Of a DNA stretch of 64,000 bases, positions 1 to 7,392 are shown in pieces; position 1 is the stretch's first letter, and the number at the start of each line of letters is the position of its first letter. The translations under genes were made by a program, and so were the position numbers. Origin of the DNA: Variovorax sp037204085 (GTDB taxonomy: Bacteria > Pseudomonadota > Gammaproteobacteria > Burkholderiales > Burkholderiaceae_C); NCBI RefSeq assembly GCF_037204085.1, contig NZ_JBBCBW010000007.1, positions 1-64,000 of the forward strand, given 5' to 3'. Below the pieces are notes generated by a model. That model saw only the letters and a program-made list of their open reading frames with translations. It did no database searches and was not told the origin of the DNA.

Positions 1-198
1 AAATAAAGGAGGAGGCCGCAGGCCGGGGGACATTCGCGGAGAAAGGTACCCCGTCGGCGGGTGCGCCGCCCCGAACAGCGGCGCCCAAAACAAGCGCCTC
101 GAACCAAGCTCCACGCACCACCGGCATGCAGCGCAAACCCATTTCGGTGCACATATCTTGCATACCAGTTGGCACAAAAGCTGCTGGTATGCAGACCA
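1..198. other. Intergenic leader upstream of the GntR gene
   Basis: No credible gene is visible here. An open frame continues upstream of the GntR start as far as a GTG at 61, but its translation is Arg/Pro-rich and unlike any GntR N-terminus. The only notable structure is the inverted repeat at 160-192. Confidence 0.6.
160..192. promoter_or_regulatory. Inverted repeat, candidate GntR operator
   Basis: Perfect 9-bp arms GCATACCAG (160-168) and CTGGTATGC (184-192) are separated by 15 bp and end just before the regulator ATG at 199. The half-site has the TGGTAT/ATACCA flavour of FCD/FadR-type GntR operators. Autoregulation and control of the downstream ABC operon are inferred from position. 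Confidence 0.55.
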
Positions 199-969
199 AT
201 GTCTACATCCGCATCCGAAATCAGTGCACGCATCGTCGAAGCGGTGATGGCGCAGAAGCTCGCCCCCGGTTCGCGCCTGGGCGAACAGCAACTGGCCATG
301 CTCTTCGACTGCAGCCGCACCATCGTGCGCGAGGCCCTCACCCGCCTGGCAGCGCGCGGCATCGTGACGGTGAGCGCACGGCGCGGCTGGTTCGTTATCG
401 AGCCTTCGCAGGAAGAAGCGCGTGAAGCCTTCGAGGCGCGCCGCGTCATCGAGCTTGGCCTGATCCGCAGTACGGGCAGCACCGGCAAGATCGACAAGAC
501 CGCGCTGCGCCAGCTGAAGGCGCACCTTCAGCGTGAAAAGGCGGCGCTGAAGGAAAGCGACGTCGGGAACCGCAGCTTTCTTCTGGGCGACTTTCATGTG
601 TGCCTGGCCGAATGCCTGGGCAACACGCTGCTGGCCGACACGCTGCGCGACTTCACCGCGCGCACCACGCTGATCGCCATGCTTTACCAAAGCACGCACG
701 ATGCAGTGCAGTCGTGCGAAGACCACGTGCAGATCGTTGCCGCACTCGAACGGGGCGACCACGCCGCCGCCGAAGCCCTGATGGCTGCGCATATCGGCAC
801 CGTGCAGTCCGCACTGCGTGTGCAGGCGCCGACCGATCCCCTTGCGCAACTGCGCGATGCGCTGGCGCCGCTGCAACAGAACACCGCGGCCAGGCCAAAG
901 CGGCGCAAGGCGGCCGCGTCTTCTCCCAATGACACCGATTCTTCGACTTACCTAGGAGCCCTGCTATGA
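199..969 (+). CDS. GntR family transcriptional regulator (FCD type)
   Basis: DNA-binding regulator of 256 residues. Residues about 5-70 form the GntR winged helix, with the usual LAPGSRLGEQQLA entry and the recognition segment CSRTIVREALTRL. Residues about 78-215 look like an FCD ligand domain: it opens with EARRVIE and carries spaced His/Asp residues (DFH, EDH, AAH) that in this family bind a metal and a small carboxylate effector. The C-terminus is a basic and polar tail of low complexity. I start it at ATG 199 because the frame upstream is not GntR-like. Its TGA overlaps the ATG of the solute-binding protein (966-969), so regulator and transporter are probably one transcript and the effector may be the transported amino or organic acid. 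No strong ribosome-binding site precedes the start. Confidence 0.88.
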   Translation: MSTSASEISARIVEAVMAQKLAPGSRLGEQQLAMLFDCSRTIVREALTRLAARGIVTVSARRGWFVIEPSQEEAREAFEARRVIELGLIRSTGSTGKIDKTALRQLKAHLQREKAALKESDVGNRSFLLGDFHVCLAECLGNTLLADTLRDFTARTTLIAMLYQSTHDAVQSCEDHVQIVAALERGDHAAAEALMAAHIGTVQSALRVQAPTDPLAQLRDALAPLQQNTAARPKRRKAAASSPNDTDSSTYLGALL

Positions 970-1766
970 CTTTCTCTTCGTCCAAACGCCACCTCACGCT
1001 CGCGCTTGCTTCCGTTGCCATGCTGGCCGCAGCCGGCACCGCCCAGGCCCAGAACGCCCTGGATAACGTGCTGAAGGCCAAGACCATCAAGATCGCCGTG
1101 CCGACCGACTACCCGCCGTACGGCTCGGTCGACAAGAACATGAAGCCCCAGGGCCTGGACGTTGAAATGGCCGAGCTCATTGCCGCCAAGCTGGGCGTGA
1201 AGGTCGAGCTGGTGCCCGTGACCAGCGCCAACCGCATTCCCTACCTGCAGACACGCAAGGCCGACCTCGTGATTTCGACGCTTGGCAAGAACGCCGAGCG
1301 CGAGAAGGTCATCGAGTTCTCTTCCGCCTACGCCCCCTTCTTCCAGGCCGTGTATGCAGCCAAGAGCATGAAGCTCACCAGCTTTGCCGACATGGCAGGC
1401 AAGACCGTGGCCGTGACGCGCGGTGCCATGGAAGACCAGGAGCTGAACAAGGTGGCGCCGCCCAACGTCGACTACCGCCGCTTCGAGGACAACAACGCGA
1501 CCATCGCCGCCTTCGTGGCCGGCCAGACGCAAACCCTTGCAACCAGCGCGGCGGTGGCGGGCGACATGCTCGCCAAGAACCCGAAGGTGAGCGCTGAATT
1601 CAAGCTGCTGCTGAAAGACAGCCCCTGCTTCGTCGGCGTTGCCAAAGGCGAAACCGCATTGAAGGCCAAGGTCAACGAGATCATTGCCGCCGCCAAGAAG
1701 GACGGCACGCTGGACACCATGTCCAAGAAGTGGCTCGGCAAGGCCGCCGGCGACCTGCCAGTCTGA
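966..1766 (+). CDS. Amino-acid ABC transporter, periplasmic substrate-binding protein
   Basis: Family 3 (PF00497) solute-binding protein of 266 residues. An N-terminal signal peptide ends near the AQA-Q junction at about residue 28. The mature part begins with the typical IKIAVPTDYPPYGSVD strand, followed by GLDVEMAELIAAKLGVKVELV and an R-x-K-V-I-E-F-S-x-A-Y segment where the conserved Arg normally grips the ligand carboxylate. A ribosome-binding site (TAGGAG) precedes ATG 966, which overlaps the regulator stop as ATGA. With the two permeases and ATPase that follow it makes a complete polar amino-acid importer. The actual ligand cannot be read from the sequence. Confidence 0.92.
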   Translation: MTFSSSKRHLTLALASVAMLAAAGTAQAQNALDNVLKAKTIKIAVPTDYPPYGSVDKNMKPQGLDVEMAELIAAKLGVKVELVPVTSANRIPYLQTRKADLVISTLGKNAEREKVIEFSSAYAPFFQAVYAAKSMKLTSFADMAGKTVAVTRGAMEDQELNKVAPPNVDYRRFEDNNATIAAFVAGQTQTLATSAAVAGDMLAKNPKVSAEFKLLLKDSPCFVGVAKGETALKAKVNEIIAAAKKDGTLDTMSKKWLGKAAGDLPV

Positions 1767-1804
1767 TCGCCCGCTGACCTCCCACGAGTAAAGAAGGCGC
1801 GGCC

Positions 1805-2461
1805 ATGGAATTCGACTTCGGTGCAGTTCTTGTCGATTGGCGGCTGCTCGCCAAAGGGGTGGCCTGGACGGTGGGCCTCACGGCCATCGCCACCCTCATC
1901 GGCATGGCCGTGGGCGTGGCCTGCGCCTGGGCGCGCGCCAGCGGGCCTGCATGGCTTCGCTGGCTCGTCGGCAGCTATGTAGAGTTGATCCGCAACACGC
2001 CCTTCATCGTGCAGCTGTTCTTCATCTTCTTCGGGCTGCCCGCGGCGGGCGTCAAGCTCACGCCGGAGACGGCTTCCGTGATTGCGATGGTGCTGAACCT
2101 CGGCGCCTACGCCACCGAAATCATTCGCGCCGGCATCGAGGCCACGCCCAAGGGGCAGATCGAAGCGGCCGTGAGCCTGGCGCTCAACAAGGTGCAGGTG
2201 TTCACCCGCGTCATCTTGCCGCCGGCGCTCAAGAAGGTATGGCCCGCCATGGTGAGCCAGATCATCATCGTGATGCTGGGCTCCGCGGTGTGCGGGCAGA
2301 TTTCCACCGAAGAGCTGAGCTACGCGGCCAATCTCATCCAGAGCCGCAACTTCCGCGCGTTCGAGGCCTTCATCATCGCCACGCTGGTGTACCTGGCGCT
2401 TGCCGTGAGCCTGCGCCGGCTGCTCAACTGGGCCGGGCCGAAGTTCTTCTTCGGCCGTTGA
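1805..2461 (+). CDS. Amino-acid ABC transporter permease (HisM/GlnP type)
   Basis: Inner-membrane subunit of 218 residues with about five hydrophobic helices. The signature ELIRNTPFIVQLFFIFFGLP is typical of polar amino-acid permeases. The cytoplasmic EAA loop is IEAAVSLALNKVQVFTRVIL, the contact point for the ATPase. It starts 38 bp after the binding-protein gene and is followed 17 bp later by a second permease of the same family, so the two probably form a heterodimeric channel. Confidence 0.92.
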   Translation: MEFDFGAVLVDWRLLAKGVAWTVGLTAIATLIGMAVGVACAWARASGPAWLRWLVGSYVELIRNTPFIVQLFFIFFGLPAAGVKLTPETASVIAMVLNLGAYATEIIRAGIEATPKGQIEAAVSLALNKVQVFTRVILPPALKKVWPAMVSQIIIVMLGSAVCGQISTEELSYAANLIQSRNFRAFEAFIIATLVYLALAVSLRRLLNWAGPKFFFGR

Positions 2462-2478
2462 AAGAAGAGGAAAACCAC

Positions 2479-3132
2479 ATGGTCGATTTTTCTCTCTGGG
2501 ACATCCTGCGCAACCTGCTCATGGCGCTGCGCTGGACCGTCGTGTTGTCGCTCATCGCCTTCATCGGCGGCGGGCTGGTGGGCGGCCTGCTGTTGTTCCT
2601 GCGCTTGCGCGGGGGCAGCATCATGAATCGCGCCGTCGGCCTGTACGTGCAGCTTTTCCAGGGCACGCCGCTGCTCATGCAGCTGTTTCTTGCCTACTTC
2701 GGCATTGCGCTGTTCGGTGTCGACGTGTCTGCGTGGACTGCGGCCAGCGTGGCGCTCACGCTCTACACCAGCGCCTTTCTCACCGAAATCTGGCGCGGCT
2801 GCGTGGCCTCCATTCCCAAGGGTCAGTGGGAAGCCTCGGGCAGCCTGGCGCTGAGCTTTGCCGAGCAGATGCGCCATGTGATCCTGCCGCAGGCCGTGAA
2901 GATCGCCATTGCGCCGACGGTGGGCTTTCTGGTGCAGGTGATCAAGGGCACGGCGCTCGCCTCGGTGATCGGCTTTGTCGAGCTCACCAAGGCCGGCAGC
3001 ATGATTTCGAACGCCACCTTCCAGCCCTTTGTGGTGTTCAGCTGCGTGGCGCTGCTTTACTTTGTGCTGTGCTTTCCGGTAAGCCTGTACGCCAAGAACC
3101 TCGAGAGGAAATCCCATGGCCGCCGTGCTTGA
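2479..3132 (+). CDS. Amino-acid ABC transporter permease (second subunit)
   Basis: Inner-membrane permease of 217 residues, paired with the gene just upstream. It has the family signature LYVQLFQGTPLLMQLFLAYF and an EAA loop WEASGSLALSFAEQMRHVIL. I start it at ATG 2479, after an AAGAGGAAAACC ribosome-binding site; the much longer frame running in from 1837 is an out-of-frame shadow of the first permease. Its 3' end overlaps the ATPase gene by 17 bp, indicating translational coupling. Confidence 0.92.
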   Translation: MVDFSLWDILRNLLMALRWTVVLSLIAFIGGGLVGGLLLFLRLRGGSIMNRAVGLYVQLFQGTPLLMQLFLAYFGIALFGVDVSAWTAASVALTLYTSAFLTEIWRGCVASIPKGQWEASGSLALSFAEQMRHVILPQAVKIAIAPTVGFLVQVIKGTALASVIGFVELTKAGSMISNATFQPFVVFSCVALLYFVLCFPVSLYAKNLERKSHGRRA

Positions 3133-3883
3133 CCCCCAGACCTCCGCCGCGCCGATCGTGCGCGTGACCGCGCTGCGCAAATCGTACGGCGCCAACGAGG
3201 TGCTCAAGGGCATCGACCTTGAAGTGAAGCGCGGCGAGGTCATCGCCATCATCGGCAAGAGCGGCTCGGGCAAGAGCACGCTGCTGCGCTGCATCAACGG
3301 GCTCGAGGTGTTCCAGGAAGGCTCGCTCACGGTCGACGGCAAGCCGCTGCTGCACGAGAGCGCCATGGCCATGCGCGAGCTGCGCCAGCGCGTGGGCATG
3401 ATCTTCCAGAGCTTCAACCTGTTTCCGCACCTCACCGTCGGCAAGAACGTGATGCTCGCGCCCACGCTGGTGAAAAAGCGCAGCAGCCTGGAAGCGGCCT
3501 CGCAAGCGCGCAAGCTGCTCGACCGGGTGGGCCTGGCCGAGAAGTTCGACGCCATGCCCGACCAGCTTTCGGGCGGCCAGCAACAGCGCGTGGCCATTGC
3601 ACGCGCGCTGGCAATGGAGCCGGCGGTGTTGCTGTGCGACGAGATCACCTCCGCGCTCGACCCCGAACTGGTCGGCGACGTGCTGCGCGTGGTGGAGTCG
3701 CTGGCCGATGAAGGCATGACGCTTCTGATGGTCACGCACGAGATGAGCTTTGCGCGCAAGGTGAGCGACCGGCTCATCTTCATGCACCAGGGCCGCGTGC
3801 ATGAGATGGGTCCGCCGGCGGAGCTGTTCGGCAACCCGCAAACGCCCGAGCTGAAGCAGTTTCTCTCGTCGCTGCACGACTGA
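3116..3883 (+). CDS. Amino-acid ABC transporter ATP-binding protein (GlnQ/HisP type)
   Basis: Cytoplasmic ATPase of 255 residues that powers the importer. Visible motifs are Walker A GKSGSGKST near residue 48, the Q-loop IFQSFNLFPHLTV, the signature LSGGQQQRVAIARAL, Walker B LLCDEITSALDP and the switch histidine in VTHEMSFA. Length and motif order match GlnQ-type ATPases. It ends 15 bp from the convergent DUF72 gene; the gap holds the palindrome GAAAGCTTTC (3888-3897) but no convincing terminator. Confidence 0.94.
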   Translation: MAAVLDPQTSAAPIVRVTALRKSYGANEVLKGIDLEVKRGEVIAIIGKSGSGKSTLLRCINGLEVFQEGSLTVDGKPLLHESAMAMRELRQRVGMIFQSFNLFPHLTVGKNVMLAPTLVKKRSSLEAASQARKLLDRVGLAEKFDAMPDQLSGGQQQRVAIARALAMEPAVLLCDEITSALDPELVGDVLRVVESLADEGMTLLMVTHEMSFARKVSDRLIFMHQGRVHEMGPPAELFGNPQTPELKQFLSSLHD

Positions 3884-3898
3884 GGCGGAAAGCTTTCG

Positions 3899-4861
3899 CT
3901 ACTTGCGCGCCCGCGCCTTCGCACGCTTGCCCACCACCATTCCAGGTGGCGGATCGAAGTTGTCGTCGGGCCCGATGCCGGTCTCCACGCCGAGCCGGGC
4001 CGCCAGGTGCGCAGCGTCGTACGGTGCATGCACCTTCACGTCGTTGTCGAAATAGCAGTACACGTCGCGCCCCTTCTTGCGTGAGAGCAGGCGCGAGGGG
4101 TCGGCCAGCCTTGCGTCCGTGACCTGCCGCCCGTTGCGCCAGGCCTCGATGCGCTCGGCCCAGCGGTCGAGTGCCTCGTCGCTATAGCCGCTGGCGTAGA
4201 GCTCCTTGTCGCCGTGCAGCCGCATGTAGACGAAATCGGCGCAAAGGTCTTCGAGCAGGGGCCAGCGCCCTGCGGTGTCGGCAACGACCAGCGCAACACC
4301 GTGGCGGCGCAGCATCGCGATGAAGTCCGGGTTCTCAAAGCTCGCATGCCGCACCTCCATGGCGTGCCGGATCTGCAGCTTTGCAGGCACCTTCAGAAAC
4401 GCGCGGTCGTCATCCAGCTTTTCGTTGTGTTGCCGCGCCAGCGCAAGGGCAGACCGGCCGTCCCGCGGCAAGAGCGCCAGAAACTCCTCGAGCCGATCGG
4501 CGTTGTAGACGAAGGACGGCGGCAACTGCCACAGGATCGGCCCCAGCTTGCCGCGCAGCGCGAACACGCCCGAGGCAAAGAAGTTGGCCAGCGCGGTACG
4601 CGGCTCCTTGAGCCGCAGGTTGTGCGTGACGTAGCGCGGCCCCTTCACCGCAAAAACAAAATCGTCGGGCGTCGCGTCATGCCACGCCTGGTACGACACG
4701 AGGCGCTGCAGCGAATAGAACGAGCCGTTGATCTCGATGGTGGGGAGCATGCGCGAGGCAAAGTCGAGCTCGAGGCGCTGCGCCAGGCCTTTCGGGTAAA
4801 AACGGCCCCGCCATGGTGCATAGCGCCAGCCAGAAATTCCGATTCGCGTGGCACCGGGCAT
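3899..4861 (-). CDS. DUF72 domain-containing protein
   Basis: A 320-residue protein of the DUF72 (YecE-like) family, a TIM-barrel family whose biochemical role is not settled. Recognisable segments are IGISGWRYAPWRGRFYPKGL at the N-terminus, EINGSFYSLQ, FVFAVKGPRYVTHN and FVYMRLHGDKELYASGYSD with the late VYCYFDND strand. I start at ATG 4861 because the upstream extension has no family character. It lies convergent with the ABC ATPase gene and divergent from the DUF1439 gene. No function beyond the family name is supported. Confidence 0.88.
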   Translation of the reverse strand: MPGATRIGISGWRYAPWRGRFYPKGLAQRLELDFASRMLPTIEINGSFYSLQRLVSYQAWHDATPDDFVFAVKGPRYVTHNLRLKEPRTALANFFASGVFALRGKLGPILWQLPPSFVYNADRLEEFLALLPRDGRSALALARQHNEKLDDDRAFLKVPAKLQIRHAMEVRHASFENPDFIAMLRRHGVALVVADTAGRWPLLEDLCADFVYMRLHGDKELYASGYSDEALDRWAERIEAWRNGRQVTDARLADPSRLLSRKKGRDVYCYFDNDVKVHAPYDAAHLAARLGVETGIGPDDNFDPPPGMVVGKRAKARARK

Positions 4862-5038
4862 CGTTCGTTTCTTGTTCGTCTTTTTTGGCTGAAGACTTGA
4901 ACCTGGCCCGCCAGGCGCCGCCGCGGCGTAGGAGATTTTCCTGTTTGCATAGCAGCGCGGGGACCCTGCAGCGCCCCGCATCTGTCGGCCCCCCGCAGCT
5001 GGCCGGAACCATGCAGGCTGTGGCAAGCTCCGAGAAGT
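4862..5038. other. Divergent intergenic region
   Basis: 177 bp between the DUF72 and DUF1439 genes, presumably holding two divergent promoters. A hairpin with arms GCGGGG (4957-4962) and CCCCGC (4974-4979) is visible. I see no convincing -35/-10 pair and no gene. Confidence 0.4.
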
Positions 5039-5620
5039 ATGCAAATCCGCCCCCTGCCCTTCACCTCCCGCCGCTGGATGCTGCGCACGCTATTGGGCGC
5101 CGCGGCCCTGCAGTCGCCGCTCTCGGCGCTGGCCGGCTTCAACTTCTTTACCAGCGAATACACCGCGACCCGCGATGAGCTGCAAACGCAGATCGCCAAG
5201 CGCTTTCCGGTGGCCGAGCGTTATGCCGAGATCTTCATGGTCGGCCTGCGCGACCCGCAGCTGGGCCTGGACGCACGAGGCAACCGAGCGGCCATCACCG
5301 CCACGCTGACCATTGCGAGCCCCCTGCTGGCCACATCGCCCGTGCAGGGCGTGGTCTCGGTCAGCAGCGCGCTGCGCTACGACGCCGCCACGCGCGCGCT
5401 GCGGCTCGACCAGCCCAAGGCCGAACGGCTCGAGCTGCAGGGCGTGGAAGGGCGCGATGCGGAGCGGCTGCAGAAGATGGGCGCGGTGGTGGCGCAGGAA
5501 CTGCTGCAGGGCCAGGTGCTGCGCAGCTTTACCGCGGACGAGCTCACGGTAGGGCGCAAGACTTACGAGATCGGCGACATCACCGTGCAGGACGACGGCA
5601 TCAAGGTACAGCTGAAATGA
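5039..5620 (+). CDS. DUF1439 domain-containing exported protein
   Basis: A 193-residue exported protein of the DUF1439 (YceB-like) family. The N-terminus carries a double arginine followed by a hydrophobic run (SRRWMLRTLLGAAALQSPLSALA), which reads as a Sec or possibly Tat signal with cleavage near residue 33. The mature part is an alpha-plus-beta domain opening with YTATRDELQTQIAKRFP. YceB-like relatives are often lipoproteins, but no lipobox cysteine is present here. Its stop overlaps the next ATG (5617-5620), beginning a chain of tightly coupled genes. Function unknown; a periplasmic lipid- or envelope-related role would be speculation. Confidence 0.85.
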   Translation: MQIRPLPFTSRRWMLRTLLGAAALQSPLSALAGFNFFTSEYTATRDELQTQIAKRFPVAERYAEIFMVGLRDPQLGLDARGNRAAITATLTIASPLLATSPVQGVVSVSSALRYDAATRALRLDQPKAERLELQGVEGRDAERLQKMGAVVAQELLQGQVLRSFTADELTVGRKTYEIGDITVQDDGIKVQLK

Positions 5621-6609
5621 AAATCCCACTGCTCGCCGCCGCATTGCTCATTGCGGGCTGCGCGGCCATTCTTCCCACGGCCAAGCAGCACTTCGAGCTG
5701 CAGGCCCATCGCGGCGGGCGCGGCCTTGCGCCAGAGAACACCCTGGCGGCGTTCTCCAGGGCCATCGACCTGGGCGTGACCACGCTCGAGCTCGACATCG
5801 GGCTCACGGCCGACGGCGTGGTCGTCATCTCGCACGACACCGCGCTCAATGCCGACCACACGCGCGACGCGAATGGCGCATGGCTTGCATCGAAGACAGG
5901 CCCGGCCGTTCGTTCGCTGACGCTGGCGCAGCTTCAGGGCTACGACGTGGGCCGGCTCAACCCCGCAAGCAACTATGGCAAGCAGTTCGCGCTGCAGCAG
6001 CCGCGCGACGGCGAGCGCATTCCCACGCTGGCGGCCCTGTTCGACCACGTGCGCGCACGCGGCGCAAGTGCGGCCACGGTCCGCTTCAATATCGAAACGA
6101 AGATCGACCCGACCAGGCCCGACGACACCGCCGCACCCGAGCCGATGGTGCGCGCCCTGCTGGCAGAAATCGACAAGGCGCAGATGGGCGGCCGGGTGAC
6201 GATCCAGAGCTTCGACTGGCGCACGCTGGCGCTGGTCAGCCAGCTTGCGCCTCAGTTGCCGCGGGCTTACCTGAGCTCCCCGCGCACGCTCAAGGACAGC
6301 CGCTGGACGGCCGGCCTCAACGCGGCCGACTTCGCTTCGACACCGCAACTGGTCAAGGCCGCCGCCGGCAAACCCGGCGCGCCCGTGGCCTGGTCACCGG
6401 CCTATGCCGACCTGACGCCGGCTGCCATCAAGGAAGCGCAGAAGCTCGGCTTCAAGGTGCTGCCCTGGACCGTGAACCAGCGCGCCGACATGCTGCGGCT
6501 CATGGACTGGGGCGTGGACGGCATCATTACCGACTACCCCGACGTGCTGCGCGACCTGATGCGCGAGCGCGGCCTTTCGCTGCCGCCGCCCGGAAAGGCC
6601 GGCACATGA
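5617..6609 (+). CDS. Glycerophosphodiester phosphodiesterase, probable lipoprotein
   Basis: GDPD enzyme of 330 residues that hydrolyses glycerophosphodiesters to glycerol-3-phosphate and an alcohol. The catalytic elements are visible: HRGGRGLAPENT at 31-42, the metal-binding pair TLELDI (Glu58, Asp60) and His73 in ISHD, with the late segments VNQRADMLRLMDWGVDGIITDYP closing the barrel. The N-terminus is a lipoprotein signal with lipobox LIAGC (Cys15), so the enzyme should be anchored in the envelope like periplasmic GlpQ. It overlaps both neighbours by ATGA, suggesting coordinated translation with DUF1439 and the small gene downstream. Confidence 0.9.
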   Translation: MKIPLLAAALLIAGCAAILPTAKQHFELQAHRGGRGLAPENTLAAFSRAIDLGVTTLELDIGLTADGVVVISHDTALNADHTRDANGAWLASKTGPAVRSLTLAQLQGYDVGRLNPASNYGKQFALQQPRDGERIPTLAALFDHVRARGASAATVRFNIETKIDPTRPDDTAAPEPMVRALLAEIDKAQMGGRVTIQSFDWRTLALVSQLAPQLPRAYLSSPRTLKDSRWTAGLNAADFASTPQLVKAAAGKPGAPVAWSPAYADLTPAAIKEAQKLGFKVLPWTVNQRADMLRLMDWGVDGIITDYPDVLRDLMRERGLSLPPPGKAGT

Positions 6610-6884
6610 GCGCGGCACTGCAACTCGACGCCATCGGCGCGCGGATCGACGCACTGCGCAGCGGCCGCGGCGAATCGATCACCGCACTCTCGAACGAGGC
6701 GCGCGCAAGCAGCGAACTGCTTGCGGCTCTGCCGCCGCGCTATGGCGAAGTGCTGCTGAACCTGCTCGACCGGCTGGAATCGAGCGCCCTGTTCAGCGAA
6801 GAGAGTTGTTCCTTCAGCCAGAAAGACCTGCTCGACAACCTGCAGGTATGGGTCGACAAGGCCCGTGCGCAACTCGCGTCTTGA
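6606..6884 (+). CDS. Small conserved-looking protein of unknown function
   Basis: A 92-residue soluble, mostly helical protein with no signal peptide, no cysteine motif and no domain I recognise. The single Cys lies in EESCSFSQKDLL. It starts with an ATGA overlap on the phosphodiesterase stop and ends 11 bp before the DUF411 gene, and its codon use matches its neighbours, so it is very likely a real gene. The C-terminal LLDNLQVWVDKARAQL could be an amphipathic helix. Function unknown. Confidence 0.72.
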   Translation: MSAALQLDAIGARIDALRSGRGESITALSNEARASSELLAALPPRYGEVLLNLLDRLESSALFSEESCSFSQKDLLDNLQVWVDKARAQLAS

Positions 6885-6895
6885 GGAGAATCGAT

Positions 6896-7363
6896 ATGCA
6901 AAGACGAACCCTGCTTCTGCGCGCCGCCCCGGTGCTGGCGCTCGCATCGACGACAGCATGGCCCCTGGCCGCATTGGCCGCCGCTCCGATGGTTGAAATC
7001 TGGAAAGACCCGAACTGCGGCTGCTGCCAGGATTGGGTGAAGCACCTCAACGCGAACGGCTTCGCAACCCGCGTGCACGGCAGCGGCAACGATGCTGCAC
7101 GCGCGCGGCTCGGCATTCCCACCAAGCTGGGCTCGTGCCACACCGGCCTGGTCGGCGGCTATGCGCTCGAAGGCCACGTGCCTGCGCGCGAGGTGCACAG
7201 GCTGCTGCGTGAAAAGCCGAAAGCCGTCGGCCTTGCCGTGCCCGGCATGCCGGTGGGTTCACCCGGCATGGACGGCGCCGCCTACGGGGACAGGCGCGAT
7301 CCCTACGACGTTCTGCTGGTGCTCGCCGATGGCGGCAGCCGCGTCTACCAGAGCTACCGCTGA
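6896..7363 (+). CDS. DUF411 domain-containing exported protein
   Basis: A 155-residue exported DUF411 protein. Signal peptide residues 1-29 end at LAALAAA; the mature domain begins VEIWKDPNCGCCQDWVKHL, the Cys-rich family hallmark, followed by GSCHTGLVGGYALEGHVPA and GLAVPGMPVGSPGMDG. The family is often found with copper-handling genes and is thought to bind metal, but no copper genes sit next to it here. I choose ATG 6896 because it follows a GAGGAGAAT ribosome-binding site and gives a clean signal peptide. It is the last gene of the coupled row that starts at 5039. Confidence 0.9.
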   Translation: MQRRTLLLRAAPVLALASTTAWPLAALAAAPMVEIWKDPNCGCCQDWVKHLNANGFATRVHGSGNDAARARLGIPTKLGSCHTGLVGGYALEGHVPAREVHRLLREKPKAVGLAVPGMPVGSPGMDGAAYGDRRDPYDVLLVLADGGSRVYQSYR

Positions 7364-7392
7364 GGCGGAACCGCGCCGAGGGAACGCTCCGG

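Noticed and set aside
3888..3897. Palindrome GAAAGCTTTC in the 15-bp gap between the ABC ATPase and DUF72 genes
   Set aside because: Too short and without a T-run; likely a chance palindrome.
2320..4029. Antisense frame over the ABC permease and ATPase genes (569 codons)
   Set aside because: Ser/Arg-rich shadow without any motif, opposite a complete transporter operon.
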